A stretch of 64,000 bases of DNA from contig OY759268.1 in NCBI GenBank assembly GCA_963662155.1, positions 8,060,701-8,124,700 on the forward strand, in the 5' to 3' direction. A program made the position numbers and the translations under genes. This document shows positions 1 to 11,875 of this stretch, piece by piece. The stretch comes from Lamellibrachia columna. Lineage: Eukaryota > Annelida > Polychaeta > Sabellida > Siboglinidae. The notes beneath the pieces were generated by a model. The model was given only the letters and a program-made list of their open reading frames with translations. It did not search any database and was not told the origin of the DNA. Numbering within the stretch: position 1 is the stretch's first letter; each line of letters starts with the position of its first letter.

Positions 1-480
1 CTTTCATCTTCTTAATTGTCTTTGCTATCATTTCAGGAGTTACAAATAATTGCCCTAAATAATCTGATTTAGTAATAACTGAAACTGTGGTATAAACTGA
101 GTTGAAATACTCATTCAGGACCTCTGCCATTTGAAACCCATCTAAAATTATGTTTTCGCTGTTGTTTTCCAGTGGTCAGACCTTATCTCGAACTTTCTGT
201 TTACTTCTTACATCAGCATTGAAACTCTTGTTGTCATTTTTTATAGTACCTGCCAATTTTTTTTCAAAGGTTCTTTTGGATTTTCTAATTGCGGTTATAG
301 CTTGGTTAAGTGCCTCTGTAGTGTGTGTAGCCTTCTACATTTCCAGTGTATTTACATACCCCCCACAGTATCTGTTTGCAATTTTTTCTAATATCCTCTT
401 TTGACAGGTGTTTCTTCCTGGACCTTTTCCCTTGTTTTCTTAATGTTGTCTTAAAGCTTGACGGAAGTCACTCATAATTA
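1..480 (-). mobile_element. LINE (CR1/L2-like) reverse-transcriptase fragment
   Basis: Read on the minus strand, this stretch encodes the part of a non-LTR retrotransposon polyprotein just before the RT palm, with phrases such as NADVRSKQKVRDKV and MAEVLNEYFNSVYT that are typical of CR1/L2-group elements. The reading frame is broken by stops. The fragment seems to lose its 5' end near 480 and runs off the left edge toward its 3' end. It is a dead relic. Family assignment is by eye. Confidence 0.65.
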
Positions 481-660
481 GGCTTGTGACGTCAGAATCA
501 GGGTCTGACAATTGCTCGAGATCTCACCACTGTGGTGGTGTTATACTGTGCACCAAAGACGTCATGGGTTGATTTGAATACTCTCTATTACATAGACATT
601 TACATGAGATATCTGATTCGTGTAAAACATATCCGTAAAGACTACCGCCTGGCACAATAG

Positions 661-749
661 TAGCCCCCACTAACATGACTATCGCCCCCCACTAACGTGA
701 CTATCGCCCCCCACTAACGTGACTATCGCCCCCACTAACGTGACTATCG
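661..749. repeat. 21-22-bp minisatellite, about 4 copies
   Basis: Four head-to-tail copies of a unit reading CCCCCACTAACGTGACTATCG, with small changes in the length of the C run. Confidence 0.85.
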
Positions 750-779
750 TACAAATATTGGCGCAGCATCATATGCACA

Positions 780-1545
780 CAAACATGCACCGTGTTACTG
801 AGTCGGCCACTTGTAGGCTCCCTACGTAACACAAATACATTTTTCTTTCGGAGAAACTAGCTCAGATTAATCACACCTGAATGTGTTGACAGCTTGGAAC
901 TAATGTGTTCACCAGCGCAGGTTGTTTTAGTGTTATCTTGACGTCGGACGATCTTCGGACCATACAGGTTGTTTAGTGTTATCTTGACGTCGGACGATCT
1001 CCGGACCATACAGGTTGTTTTAGTGTTATCTTGACGTCGGACGATCTCCGGACCATACAGGTTATGTTAGTGTTATCTTGACGTCGGACGATCTCCGGAC
1101 CATACAGCGTCCATGTCTCTCGTGGGCAACCGTCTGCAACTGTCGTTGTTGGTATAATGAGTGTCACACGCATGCTCACATGCGCATACGCACGCACACA
1201 CCATCCATTCATAGAGGTAAAACGGTACGTTTTTATATAGTGCGGTATCCAGTCCTTGGGACTGTTCAAAGCGTTTTACACTTCCCCTCTGGAAGACCTG
1301 TTCATTCCAAGGCCACCTCGACTTCTCTGGGAAACATTCAGCCACGCTGCAATTACTGCGCGAAGACTATTCGTTCCGATATCCATCTCTACATGTAACC
1401 AGGTACTTATTTATACAGCAGAGTGAACTGTGGCAACGTGAGATGAACGAAATTGCCAAAGCTTCGATACGGCAGCGAGAGGATTCGAACCCGGGTTCTC
1501 TCGATTGAGACTCCCACGTTCTAACCGCTGCGCCATCACGCCCCA
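780..1545 (-). mobile_element. tRNA-derived SINE with long tail (copy 1)
   Basis: On the minus strand the element begins near 1545 with a tRNA-like head. The A box TGGCGCAGCGG lies at 1535-1525 and the B box GGTTCGAATCC at 1491-1481. A tRNA-unrelated body follows, with a motif near 1240 (CCGCACTATATAAA on the minus strand) common in metazoan SINE/LINE tails. A second, more diverged copy in the same orientation lies at 8.6-9.3 kb. The similarity extends far to the left of the tRNA head, so either the element is long or the two copies share a flanking unit. Confidence 0.75.
918..1107. repeat. 47-48-bp tandem repeat, 4 copies
   Basis: Four copies of a unit containing ATCTTGACGTCGGACGATCT followed by CCGGACCATACAGG. 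The related sequence in the second SINE-associated copy (about 8,870-8,925) holds only one version of this unit, so the array expanded inside this copy. Confidence 0.85.
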
Positions 1546-1554
1546 TCAGGATCA

Positions 1555-1885
1555 ACGGATCAACATAACCTTGGAAAGGTGGTAGTACTATTGGTACTTC
1601 CGAATGTTTTCGTTACATTATATTTCGCATGTTCTCGTGAAAAGCATTTCTCGTGGTCAGCGACGAAGGAACGGTCGGCAAGATTGAAAATGACGACAAC
1701 GATCAATAGAGGAGGGTTTACGGTTTCCCTCTGATAAAAACAGTCCGACATTCCTTGTGTACACCAGCAATATAATGACTATTATTTTCTTATTTAAATA
1801 AAGGTGGGGCATATCAATGTATGGGACAGTCAGGAAGTCTTCCCAAACCGATAATCAATCCCACTAAGGAGGGGGATAGTGGGAT
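1555..1885 (-). repeat. Inverted copy of the GPCR-unit downstream block
   Basis: The minus strand reads through the same sequence found on the plus strand at about 26,030-26,250, 30,240-30,450 and 33,420-33,640. Shared parts include the GGGAAGACTTCCTGACTGTCC segment, the CCCCACCTTTATTT segment and the GATCGTTGTCRTCATTTTCAATC segment. It lies far from the units and in the opposite orientation, so the block has also moved by itself or by rearrangement. Confidence 0.7.
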
Positions 1886-2763
1886 TAATGAAGTGAAGCA
1901 TTCAGATCATTAAACAAAAAATATGAAGCGCACAGTTCGGTGCGCTGCTTGTAGCGAGAAGGCTGTTTCTCGAAAATACTCACTACGCGGTGACAGGGCG
2001 TCACACAAATTCAAAAAGTGAGACGCTGTTCGCAGTGCTGATCGATTGTATCTATGGCCCGAGACACGGATCTCTGGCCATATTGGCGTTGTGTACAATG
2101 GTCGACCCTTGTTCAAGACCTGTCCACTGAACAACGGGTTCGAAGTATGACGCATTAAAATCAGACGGCCGCATGTGAAGCATAGTGCTAAATGTGGGAA
2201 CCTACATTGACCGACGAATGTTTTTATCGTGCGTGTGTAGGGGAAAGTGTCTAAGACGCACCCCCTTAAATTTGACAGACCGCGCTAATAGCCACATAAA
2301 CGAGAAAAGCTGATTTAATTTGTAATCATGTTAGATTGATGGTCATTTCACATGTAATCCACGTTTTCTAGTAAAGTTATGAAACAAAAATGATTTTGGG
2401 GCAAACTGGCCGTTTTGGGAACACTGTTCACAAAACGACCCCCCCCCCCCCCGTTCACAAAACGCACCCCATCCCCATCATATGTTGTATTAGTTCAATA
2501 GCCCCAAAACGCACCCCCAGGAACAAAATGAATTTTTTCTAGGCCTAGGCCGAAATCTACACTTTATTGTAAATTCACGCAACGATACAGAACTGGGAAT
2601 CTACATGTGAGACACAAAGACTGTCCAATTCGTGCTCCACTTGTTCTTTAGCCATGACAATATCATTACTAAGGACGCCTGCGACTATTCTGTCGCGAAT
2701 TAGTTCGTCCCTTGGTCACCATAATTAGAGTCTTCTGCCATTCCATCCATATTTTGAATAATA
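1886..2763. other. No gene recognised; homopolymer and C-rich patches
   Basis: I see no coding exon or RNA gene here. The stretch contains a C homopolymer near 2440-2452, flanked by repeated CAAAACGCACCCC-like words that recur near 2457 and 2505. Confidence 0.5.
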
Positions 2764-3066
2764 CTGTCGGCTGGCTCTGTTGCCGTTTGACGTCGAGTGT
2801 TAAACCTGTTGACTGGCTCTGTTGCCGTTTGACGTCGAGCGTTAACGCTGTCGACTGGCTCTGTTGCCGTTTGACGTCGAGCGTTAAAGCTGTCGACTGG
2901 CTCTGTTGCCGTTTGACGTCGAGCGTTAAAGCTGTCGACTGGCTCTGTTGCCGTTTGACGTCGAGCGTTAAAGCTGTCGGCTGGCTCTGTTGCCGTTTGA
3001 CGTCGAGCGTTAAAGCTGTCGGCTGGCTCTGTTGCCGTTTGACGTCGAGCGTTAAAGCTGTCGACG
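2764..3066. repeat. 42-bp minisatellite, about 7 copies
   Basis: The head-to-tail unit is GACTGGCTCTGTTGCCGTTT followed by GACGTCGAGCGTTAAAGCTGTC. Because 42 is a multiple of three and the unit has no stop in some frames, it gives open frames on both strands (about 130 and 124 codons). Those frames are by-products of the repeat. Variation among copies is mostly G/A at one position (TCGGC/TCGAC). Confidence 0.9.
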
Positions 3067-5080
3067 GGGCCGGGTCGATGAGATAGGGAAATCACCGATC
3101 TCGCAGGTTCAATCGGTTAGTGGTCTCCCTATCTATAGTACGTTGAAATTATGGTTGAATAAAAATAATCTACAGCAAGTGTACGTAAGTCTGTTGTTGA
3201 CTGATTAGCTGCCCTATTTTAGTTGCCAATGGGCTCAGTGAATCGGAAAAAAGAGTTTTAAGTGCGCACTGTCTATGTCTATGACTACGGCTTTGGTAAA
3301 CAAAACTACACGAAACTATCGACGGCACCGTAGACTTAGATTTAGACATCGCATTGTAGATCAGTCCTGTAGTATAAACTATACAAAAAATTCCAGCTGA
3401 AGTGGACTGAAATGATGTACAATGCAGAAACAAACAGTTATGGTGAACATTCTATATTGTTTTTTTTTAATAAAATATATACTCGAGTTTCCTAACTTCG
3501 TCTTCGACTCGTGCACCTTTTGTTTTGTTCGCATATGAAAGGTTAGCGCAACTATCCGACTATTATTCTCATAAATAAATTCATATTTTGTTGTGATACG
3601 ATGCCCACAACTACAACTGTCAGTTTAGCATAAACACTGACCTCCAATGAGCAACCGCTAGTTGCAGAACGATAAAAACGCATTGCCACGGAATTGTGCG
3701 ACGCACGAATTTGGGACATGCAACCATACAAACAAGTGTTTTTATTTTACATACTTTCGGATATCATGAATATTTCTTGTTCTGCTTAAAATACAAATAA
3801 CGCAAAAACTATTTATGCAAGAAATGAGATTGTAGCATGGTTATTCTCCATCATTTATAGATGCTAGATAATAACAGACTTGCTACTGTATATAAATTCT
3901 CCCACAATCTGCCATTGGCATTGAAGCCTGAAGGTGTGTGTTTTATGTGTGAGATTGAGCCATCGAATGAGTTTAACAATAAAACATGTTAGAACACAAA
4001 TAAATCTTATTTGGATCAGTAACACACCTACATATATGAGAACTTTGAAGTTTCTATGTTGTTGGTAAATATTTAAAAGTGGCATATGTATAGCAGCCAA
4101 AATGCTATGGCCATAGAGATAAAATTCCAATTTATTTGTATATGAAAAACAAATACAGTGCCAGTGTAATACGCCATATTTGGATTCCCTATTCAAATGG
4201 CTTAATGTGTAAAACAATTGTTTTGATTGACGCTTCACATTACAACACAATATCAACTAGGCGATTTTATACCTATTCCATCTGTAATAGGAAAACTACG
4301 TAACTATTGCTGTCAAATGCAAGAAAAACCTTATGAATATATAGTTCTAGATTATATTTATCAGGTGCGTCTAACTTCAGAAGTTTTCAAGGTATGTATC
4401 TGAAATTTGCTAAACATGTAGATATATTGGTACACGTTGTCTATGCAAAATTCTACAATTTTTACTTATACAAAATCAATTTGGCAGAAAGCGGAAATGG
4501 TCATAACTCAGAAATTAATCTAGCTACATCCCTATGGTTTGAGATGTGTGGTTACACAGACCAATATATTAATTGGTAAACTGTTGGTAGAATCCAACAA
4601 TGTGAGTGCCACAATAATCTCTTATTTTGATTGATTTGAGACAGAATGCCCCATTGTCAAATTTTTCTTGTCTAGTCTGTCATCTAGACCTATGAGGATG
4701 CGTATTTATTAATTATAATGGATGTGTGTAAATTTTGGGTGTAATTTAAAATCCGGGTGTTAGTCAAATCTTAATTGGAGTTGAATTGATCCAAAACATT
4801 GTGTGACTTATAAGAATTGATTTGATAAAAATCAAAACAGATTGATTTGGAATTTAATTGGAATTGGAAAGTCTGCAAATTTAGCTGAATTTAATTAATC
4901 GTTCAGTTCATAGAAAACGCACATATTTTGATATAAATTTACATAAATTTACACATATAAACAAAGAAATATATTATAATTTATTTATTCTTCAGACTTA
5001 CTTTTACTTAAAAAATTACAAGGTGTGATGATATTATTTGGAAATCAAAACAGAAATAGCACCTGCTCTAAGTAAACATG
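3067..5080. other. AT-rich intergenic sequence, no feature recognised
   Basis: Only short open frames occur, none with a recognisable domain. There are no long tandem arrays. I see nothing to annotate in this 2-kb stretch. Confidence 0.5.
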
Positions 5081-5212
5081 TAATTTGTGGGACAACACAA
5101 TAAAACTTAAGGTAGATGTAGATGGCGCCATCCGCGTAGATCGGGTTACGTTAGCGCGTGTTGCAAAAACTCTTATTGGTCCCCGATCTCCTACTCACCG
5201 CACCGATCGCGC

Positions 5213-5415
5213 GCGAGATCGGGACCGGGAAGGGAGCCGAGATCGGGACCGGGAAGGGAGCCGAGATCGGGACCGGGAAGGGAGCCGAGATCGGGACCGG
5301 GAAGGGAGCCGAGATCGGGACCGGGAAGGGAGCCGCGATCGGGACCGGGAAGGGAGCCGAGATCGGGACCGGGAAGGGAGCCGAGATCGGGACCGGGAAG
5401 GGAGCCGAGATCGGT
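5213..5415. repeat. 24-bp minisatellite, about 8.5 copies
   Basis: The unit is GAGATCGGGACCGGGAAGGG followed by AGCC. It is GC-rich in an AT-rich neighbourhood. Open frames such as RDRDREGS repeats come from the unit length being a multiple of three. Confidence 0.9.
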
Positions 5416-5424
5416 GCGCTTGCA

Positions 5425-6260
5425 AAAATTCTCTATTGTGGTTTTCAGACGATGCTTGCTTCGGCTCTAGGCGTGACGTGTTTTATTGCTTTTTTAACAT
5501 AATATCTATGTTATATGCTACGATTTAACAATGGAGCCTCTTGTTTTGCAAGAAGGCTCACACTATCTTCATGCTCAAGTGTGTCTTCATTGCGTTGGCA
5601 TATATTCCAGTTTTAACTTAGAATGTTCTACATACAGCAGATTTACATTAGCGTCTTAGTTGTTAGTATTTAGGAAAATCGAATATATTAGCATGTTCTA
5701 TGTACATGAGTTTTATATAAGTATGGATACAAGATTTCGATATCTTTACTAATTCATTTAACATGTTAGTAGGATTTCAGTTATTCCTTGAGATATTAAG
5801 ACCCGTCTTTTTGTACACGTGTTTTATGTTAGGATGTAGATTAGATTTCAGTTAATGATTATTAATTTAGTATGTTATGTTAGTACGTTGTGCCAGGATT
5901 TTATTTATTAGTATAGCAGAATATGTAGACAAATTTTTATGTATGTTCCATGTACATGAATTTTGTGACAGGATGTAGACAAGATTACAATTAACAATTA
6001 TTTAGTATGTTATGTTAATATGTTTTGCCAGGATTTCAGTTATTAGTATAGTAGAATATTTAGATAAGTTTTTTTTAATGTCTGTTCCATGTCTGTTTGC
6101 GTTAGTATGTAGACAATATTTCAATTAATTTAACATATTATGCTAGCATACGCAACCAAATTTCATTGCAACACCATTTAATATAACAACATTTTACAGA
6201 ATTTTTTTTAATTGACCAAATTAATAAACAACATAATAACATAAGTAAGACTATTTAGTA
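5425..6260 (+). repeat. Unclassified interspersed repeat, copy 1
   Basis: From TTTTCAGACGATGCTTGCTT to the ATAAACAACATAATAACA segment, this stretch matches 20,745-21,410 on the same strand at high identity, apart from an internal deletion in the second copy. It has no coding potential that I recognise. Both copies have a palindromic GCAGAGCTGC-type segment nearby. It may be a non-autonomous element. Confidence 0.7.
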
Positions 6261-6574
6261 TATCATATCAAAGTATGATAACAATACAAAATTAAATCAA
6301 CACTATTATAACGTTAGTATTTTGTAACAGGATTTCAATTGTTAATATTTAGGCTAGTCTGTTGTGCATTGTGTATTCAAGTCATCCGTAAAAAATACTG
6401 TAGTCAGGATTTCACGTCATTGTAAACTGTATGCATGGTATTAGATAATAAAACATTGTCCTGTTTATCTACTACAGTGTTGCCTCGTGTTCGTTCATAA
6501 GTGACATAACTATACCATATTATCTATGCCATATATATAACAGGAAATCAAAAATCATGTGCAGATAGACTGCT

Positions 6575-6760
6575 GTAGTTTTAGACTAGCGTACGTTTCA
6601 ATGTACGTCTCTGTAACGAGTCCTCCCATAAATAATTCGCAGGATAACTTGCCGTAATAAGAACAACCTGCCGTAATTCGCAGAGCTGCTCTGCGAATAA
6701 GAAACATGTTGGTCGTTATTTGCAGAGCTGCTGATTTTACACACAAAAATAAATGCCCAC
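6575..6760. repeat. Palindrome-containing short repeat
   Basis: The sequence around 6,670-6,700 contains the perfect palindrome CGCAGAGCTGCTCTGCG within repeated TAATTCGCAG/GCGAATAAG words. Related words (GCAGCTCTGCGAATTACAG, CTTATTCGCAGAGC) recur at 20,615-20,660. It may be a MITE-like hairpin element, but I cannot find clear ends. Confidence 0.5.
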
Positions 6761-7059
6761 ATGTCGGTATTTGGTGTAAATTTTTTAATTGTAAAAGAAA
6801 TTACATTACCAGTGATACAGTCATTTTTGTCAAAAAGTATGCCTATTATGAGCTATACAAAAATAACGCAATACATCATACTCGTCTTGTGCGTTTTCCA
6901 GGCGCCCAAAATGTTGCCTGGATACAAGCACTGCTAGGCTACTGCCATTTACTGAATTAATGATAACCTTTATGTAAAAAAAATCAGCTCCCCTCGTTAT
7001 TGTGAAAATACCCATATACACACACATGACTATTCGATGTGCGACATTAGAGTTTTTAA

Positions 7060-8285
7060 CAAGATTTAACAGGATTGCCATCTCGAACAACAAGTTCCAG
7101 ATGGCAAGTGGACAAGGAAGCCATTGGCTTATCGAGAGTCCAACAATTTTCTCATCTATGTGTAGCCCGCCCTTATCAGATATCTGTCAATTCTATTTTT
7201 AAACATATTCACACTACTAGCATTAACACAATCATTTGGCAGTTTGTTCCATTCATTTATCACCCTCTGTGAGAAAGAGTACTTTCTTATGTCCAACCTA
7301 CACTGTTCCTTAACTAATGCTGCTTTGTGTCCTCTGGTTCTATTGCCTTCTTTAAGTTTGAAGAACATATTCCTATCAACATCCTCATAACCGTTCACTA
7401 TTTTAAACACTTCTATTTGGTCTCCTCTTAGTCTCCTGGTCTCTAGTGTTGTCAAACCACATTGTAATAAGCGACTTTCGTAACTAAGGTCTCTTAATTC
7501 TGGAATCATCTTAGTTGCTCTTCGTTGTATTCTTTCTAGCTTATCTATGTCTTTTTTACGATATCGCCTCCATGCTTGAATACAATATTCCAAATGTGGT
7601 CTAACTATTGCTTTGTACAGGGGTACAATTAGTTGTTTCTCCTTATACGTGATAGTTCTCCTAATTACCCCTAGAATTTGATTTCCTTTCGAAGCAGCAA
7701 TCCCACATTGCTCTGAAACTTTCATGTCAGCATTAAATGTTACTCCTAAATCCTTTTCTTGTGTGGTTCTACCTAGTACAGCATCCCCCATTTTATATTC
7801 CTCGTCCATATTTCCATATCCTATGTGTATACATTTACACTTCCCAAAATTGAATAACATTTGCCATTTTTCTGACCATTTAACTAATTTTTCTAGATCA
7901 TCCTGTAAACTTTGTTTATCTGTATCATTAGTAACCCTTCTGAATACTTTTGTGTCATCTGCAAATTTGAGTACTTTGCTAGATATGTCATCCTCCAAAT
8001 CATTTATATATATTAAAAACAGTATAGGGCCTAACACTGATCCCTGTGGTACCCCACTCAAAACAGATTTCCAGTTTGAAATCTTACCATCTACTATTAC
8101 TCTCTGTCTTCTGTGTGTAAGCCACTTTTCTATCCAGTTGATTACATCATTGCCTATACCATGGGCTTTTAGTTTAAGTAACAATCTTTGATGTGGCACT
8201 TTATCGAAAGCTTTCTGAAAATCTAAGTAGACAACATCCACTGGTGACCCGTCATCTACCCACTTTGTAATTTCTTGTTGTTGTA
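7060..8285 (-). mobile_element. 5'-truncated LINE with open RT ORF (CR1/L2-like)
   Basis: The minus strand carries an uninterrupted frame from about 8,280 to the stop near 7,156. It covers the RT palm and thumb and the C-terminal part of ORF2: DVVYLDFQKAFDKVPH, SGVPQGSVLGPILFL, the catalytic FADDTKVF, and the downstream RPHLEYCIQAW and RRLRGDQIEVFKI segments common to CR1/L2-group elements. The ORF continues upstream of the first Met to about 8,280 without a start, so this is a 5'-truncated insertion, with no endonuclease domain. The rest of the element down to about 7,060 is 3' untranslated. The clean frame suggests a recent insertion. Confidence 0.85.
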
Positions 8286-8600
8286 TCGGTTGTAGAAACT
8301 AAAACTAACCTATATTTGCCTCTTTAGTCCAATACACTTCACGTATTGACGACCCTTCAATCACTTATTGTATCCCTCCGTCTGATCACGTTAATGTATA
8401 TTAAATGACTAAGATGTGATATTCACTATATATCGTGCTGCCGCCTAGCGACCATTGGGGTACTACGATCTGTCAACGTGGACAGCCATTGCTCTGCTTT
8501 ATCATGTAACATAATGCGAATAAACAATGTTCAAGTTCCATCCATAAAATCGTGTTGAATTCACGGCCATTGTGCCTGACATACATGGCTGATCTCGTCA
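8286..8600. other. Intergenic, nothing recognised
   Basis: No exon, RNA gene or tandem array is apparent between the truncated LINE and the next SINE-associated sequence. Confidence 0.4.
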
Positions 8601-9308
8601 CGCGTGGCTGGTTTTACGTCATCAACGTCGCATTGAGTGGGCTGAGCTATTCATATTTGTGACTTGTATACTCCTTGCAGAACATAAATAATTATTTTTT
8701 TACCCGATCATACGCACTGCCCAAGACATGTTTCGTTTGGAGAAGCTAACTTGAATCAATGACGCTTGAATGTGCTGAAGTATCCAGAATGATTGTGGCA
8801 GTGGTTGTTGCGTCATGCTTTGTACATTCCACACGTATGAAGGCCTGCTTGAAACTAATATGTTTACAAAGGCATGTTTGTAAATATTATCTCGACACGG
8901 CCCGATCCCCGGACCGGAGAACGGCCATATAGTTCATGTGCAGCCGCAAGCAGCTGTCGCTGCATGGGTAATTAATGCGTGTTAATACCGTAATCTAGTA
9001 AAGGTTAAGGTACGGTATAACGCAGTACCTGGTTCTTGGGGACAGTTCAAAGCGCTTTACACTTCCAACACCAAGTCGATTTATCTGGGAACCATTCAGC
9101 TGCGTTGTAGTTACTGCGCGAAGACAATATGCTCACCACATATATCCACCACTTTCGCTTGTCAGGTACTCATTCATAAACCTGAATGAACTGAGGCAAC
9201 GTGCAACGAACGAAAAGTCCAAAAACTTAGACAAGGTAGCAGCAAAATTCGAACACCAGTCCTCTTGATAGAGACTCCGATGTCCTAACCAGTTGTGCAA
9301 CTATGCCC
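8600..9308 (-). mobile_element. tRNA-derived SINE with long tail (copy 2, decayed)
   Basis: This is collinear with 780-1545. Shared parts include the TTCAAAGCGCTTTACACTTCC segment, the TTACTGCGCGAAGACAAT segment and a degraded tRNA head (AAAATTCGAACACC as B box) at the right end. It holds a single version of the unit that is repeated four times in copy 1. It is more diverged than copy 1. Confidence 0.65.
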
Positions 9309-9970
9309 CAAGTCTACGTTAGACTATTCTTGAACTGTTCTTGAACAGTCCCTGTCGATCCCAGGAAAACGTAATCATCAATTTGTTTACGCTTTTTAGA
9401 CTGAACACACTTAACACCTATTGATCGATCTTGTGTTCGAATTGTGTGCAGTCGATATGCCAGCTTTACGTGAAACTGCCCCATACCTGACAACCCTCAA
9501 TAAACACCAGCATAGAGGAATTTTCAAATTTAGCCGTTGCCACCGCATCCAACAATATATTACTCCACGGTTAACCGGCCACTGCTGGTTGCTGTTATTT
9601 TACACCAGTAATGTTAGCGTACATATATGTACTATAAAGTAGTTTGTGTATGTGTCTGTCACTTTGTTCCGTCGTATATCTCCGTCAGTTTCGTATGTAT
9701 GGGGGAGGGCTGATTTTGTTAGGCGTGCCAGGGACCAACGTGGATGGTTCTTATATTAAAATTTCTAAAATCCAACGTAGTGGAGATGTTACAAAGGAAT
9801 CTATGTGAACGTGTTGACATTGATTACGTAACTCAGAACAATAGGAGTTCGTAATTACGTACAATGGTTAGCAACGCAATGCATGCTTTCTACACATGTT
9901 CTTCTAGCACGAACACAACACTTTATTATACAACACGTTTCACTGTCTTCGTGCGTAGTCGAGTAACTGA
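9309..9970. other. Intergenic, nothing recognised
   Basis: Short open frames only, without recognisable domains. Confidence 0.4.
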
Positions 9971-9974
9971 AGAC

Positions 9975-10830
9975 AGTCAGGTTAACCACGTTCACAACAC
10001 AGGCAAACAATTGGGGGTGCGCTTCAACGCAAACAAATGTTACATCCTCAGTATAAAAAAACAAAACTGATTTCTTCTACAGTTTAAATAACGTCATCCT
10101 GGAACGTGTTAACAGCAACCCATACACGCGCCTCACCATTACTAACGACCTTAAATGACACTTACATATATCACCCGTCACAAAAACAAACCCCACACTC
10201 GGTTTTTTGAGGTGTGACATACCCCACTGCCCAATCAACAACAAAAGGACAACATACATTGCCATTGTGGGCTCTGTCCTGGAATATGGAGCCAATGTAT
10301 GGGACCCGTTCCATTAGGGCGACATAAATCGACTAGAGCAAATTCAACACCACGCCGTCCGTTTCATCTCAGGCGACTATCGTTCAAGTCATAAGGGGTG
10401 TGTATCCAACATGATTACAGACCTTGAACTACACAGCCTACAAATCCGACGGCGAGATCAGCGCCTTCAATTGTTGTTCAGGGTAGTTGAGGGCTCTGTG
10501 CCGACCATACCTCCTCATAAGTTTCTTCATTCCCCAAAAACAAACAAAAGACGAGTACAGCCGAAACGTTTTACAGATTGTGTGACCATTAGAATCATTG
10601 GAAGACCTTTGCAGTGCCTGCAGCCCACACAGACCATCAGGAATTCTTATTATGTAAAGACAATAGTTGAATGGAACAAACTCAGTGAACCTCAAGTTCG
10701 GGCTGGAACAATAGGTGAATTCAGCCGCCTATCCTGCGGCCTGCATAGCCAATATGCTTCATGCGCACTCATGCCTTCATACATACAGCCAACATTGGCT
10801 CCTTATGATATACCAGAAATATAATTAGTC
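9975..10830 (+). mobile_element. Degenerate LINE ORF2 C-terminal fragment (copy A)
   Basis: The plus strand encodes broken pieces of the post-RT region of a non-LTR element, ending in a frame with YYVKTIVEWNKLSEPQV and AGTIGEFSRLSCGL. Several stops and frameshifts interrupt the upstream part. The right part (from about 10,555) and the sequence after it are repeated at 22,975-23,800. The fragment therefore belongs to a larger duplicated block, not to an independent insertion at each place. Confidence 0.65.
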
Positions 10831-11100
10831 GGAAACACGACGATCTTGGCTTCGAATGCGTGCAGCCATCAAACGAGACTATGGTGATACTTGTTCATTT
10901 TTTTTATAGAGTATGATTGGATAAATTTCCCAAATTACGTGGTCCGGAGACCAACTCTGCAAGGTGATTCACTCACACAACGTCAGCCCGTGCAATATTG
11001 TGCATCGCACCATTTTAGCTGGTTACGTGTGTACGGTATAGCGTGTATTTCTGTAGTTTGCAAACATACAATAATTGTTCTCAGTATTTTATAATATTTG

Positions 11101-11238
<138 letters not shown>

Positions 11239-11334
11239 CGAATACGGATTTTACAAGTTTGCAAAAAGGTAACTATCATTTATACACTGCAGAATTCCGT
11301 TAAAGACGCATTAAATTACCCAAAAATTTAACCT

Positions 11335-11635
11335 TTGTGCTTATCTTCCCACAATGCGTCAATTGCAATTTGTTGCATAATGTCCCCTTTTAACCACCTA
11401 AAGTCTCCCTTTGGGACGTTGTTCCTGGTAGAAAATTACTAAGAAAACGTCCTGAACTACGATGTTGTCTGCTGGGCTATTTTGAGCCAATGTTTGTTTG
11501 GGACCTATTCAGACCTTAACCTTTATAAGTTGAAGCCCTATAATGGCGACGACGTCCACATTTGGCACACACAGAGTCTTACCAGTTTACTTAACAACTG
11601 AAGTGTCTGTTTAACGGTATATTTGGCAACTCCAG
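11335..11635 (+). repeat. GPCR-unit upstream block, copy 1 (split by retrotransposon)
   Basis: This stretch runs from the CAATTGCAATTTGTTGCATA segment to TTTGGCAACTCCAG. It is the first of six copies of a block that precedes the receptor genes in this window. It continues after the Ty3/gypsy insertion at 16,275. It may hold the receptor promoter, but I see no clear TATA box. Confidence 0.75.
11631..11635. repeat. Target-site duplication, left
   Basis: TCCAG precedes the 5' LTR and recurs directly after the 3' LTR at 16,275-16,279. Confidence 0.85.
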
Positions 11636-11840
11636 TGTGGTGTTTGACTTTATTTGTAAACGTTGTTACAATCATAAATCGATCAGCAATCAGCATTCTA
11701 AGTGCGCAGTGGCGCCGCCTATCTGATAGTCAGAGAGACAACAATAAAGATTGCAAATGTCCGCCGTGTTTTGAGTGTGTGTATTTTCTAGATGTAAATG
11801 AGCAGAGCAGCGCTATTTAGTCTACGAAGAAAACAGAACA
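11636..11840 (+). repeat. 5' LTR (205 bp)
   Basis: It starts TGTGGTGTTTGAC and ends AACAGAACA, with the usual TG...CA ends. The 3' LTR matches it except for one G/A difference near the right end (GCAGCG against GCAACG). An AATAAAG signal lies in the middle. Confidence 0.93.
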
Positions 11841-11862
11841 TCTGGTGTCAGTAAGTGAGATA
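11841..11862 (+). promoter_or_regulatory. Primer binding site, tRNA-Leu-like
   Basis: Three bases after the LTR the sequence reads TGGTGTCAGTAAGTGAGA. This matches the complement of a typical eukaryotic tRNA-Leu 3' end (TGGTGTCAGAAGTGGGA type) with an extra T and a mismatch. The primer identity is inferred. Confidence 0.65.
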
Positions 11863-11875
11863 ACGACCAACGACG

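Noticed and set aside
150..404. 84-residue hydrophobic plus-strand frame
   Set aside because: It is the complement of a LINE RT fragment read on the minus strand.
662..1107. CRISPR-like alternation of repeats and spacers
   Set aside because: Units are directly adjacent without unique spacers, and the genome is clearly animal.
1470..1545. A real tRNA gene
   Set aside because: A and B boxes are present, but the sequence continues into a SINE body and recurs elsewhere with a decayed head. No clean cloverleaf ends are seen.
2700..3095. 131-residue minus-strand and 124-residue plus-strand frames over the 42-bp array
   Set aside because: Open frames on both strands over the same repeat come from unit length and composition.
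5085..5528. RDRDREGS-repeat protein resembling an SR-type domain
   Set aside because: It is confined to the 24-bp array, with no exon signals around it.
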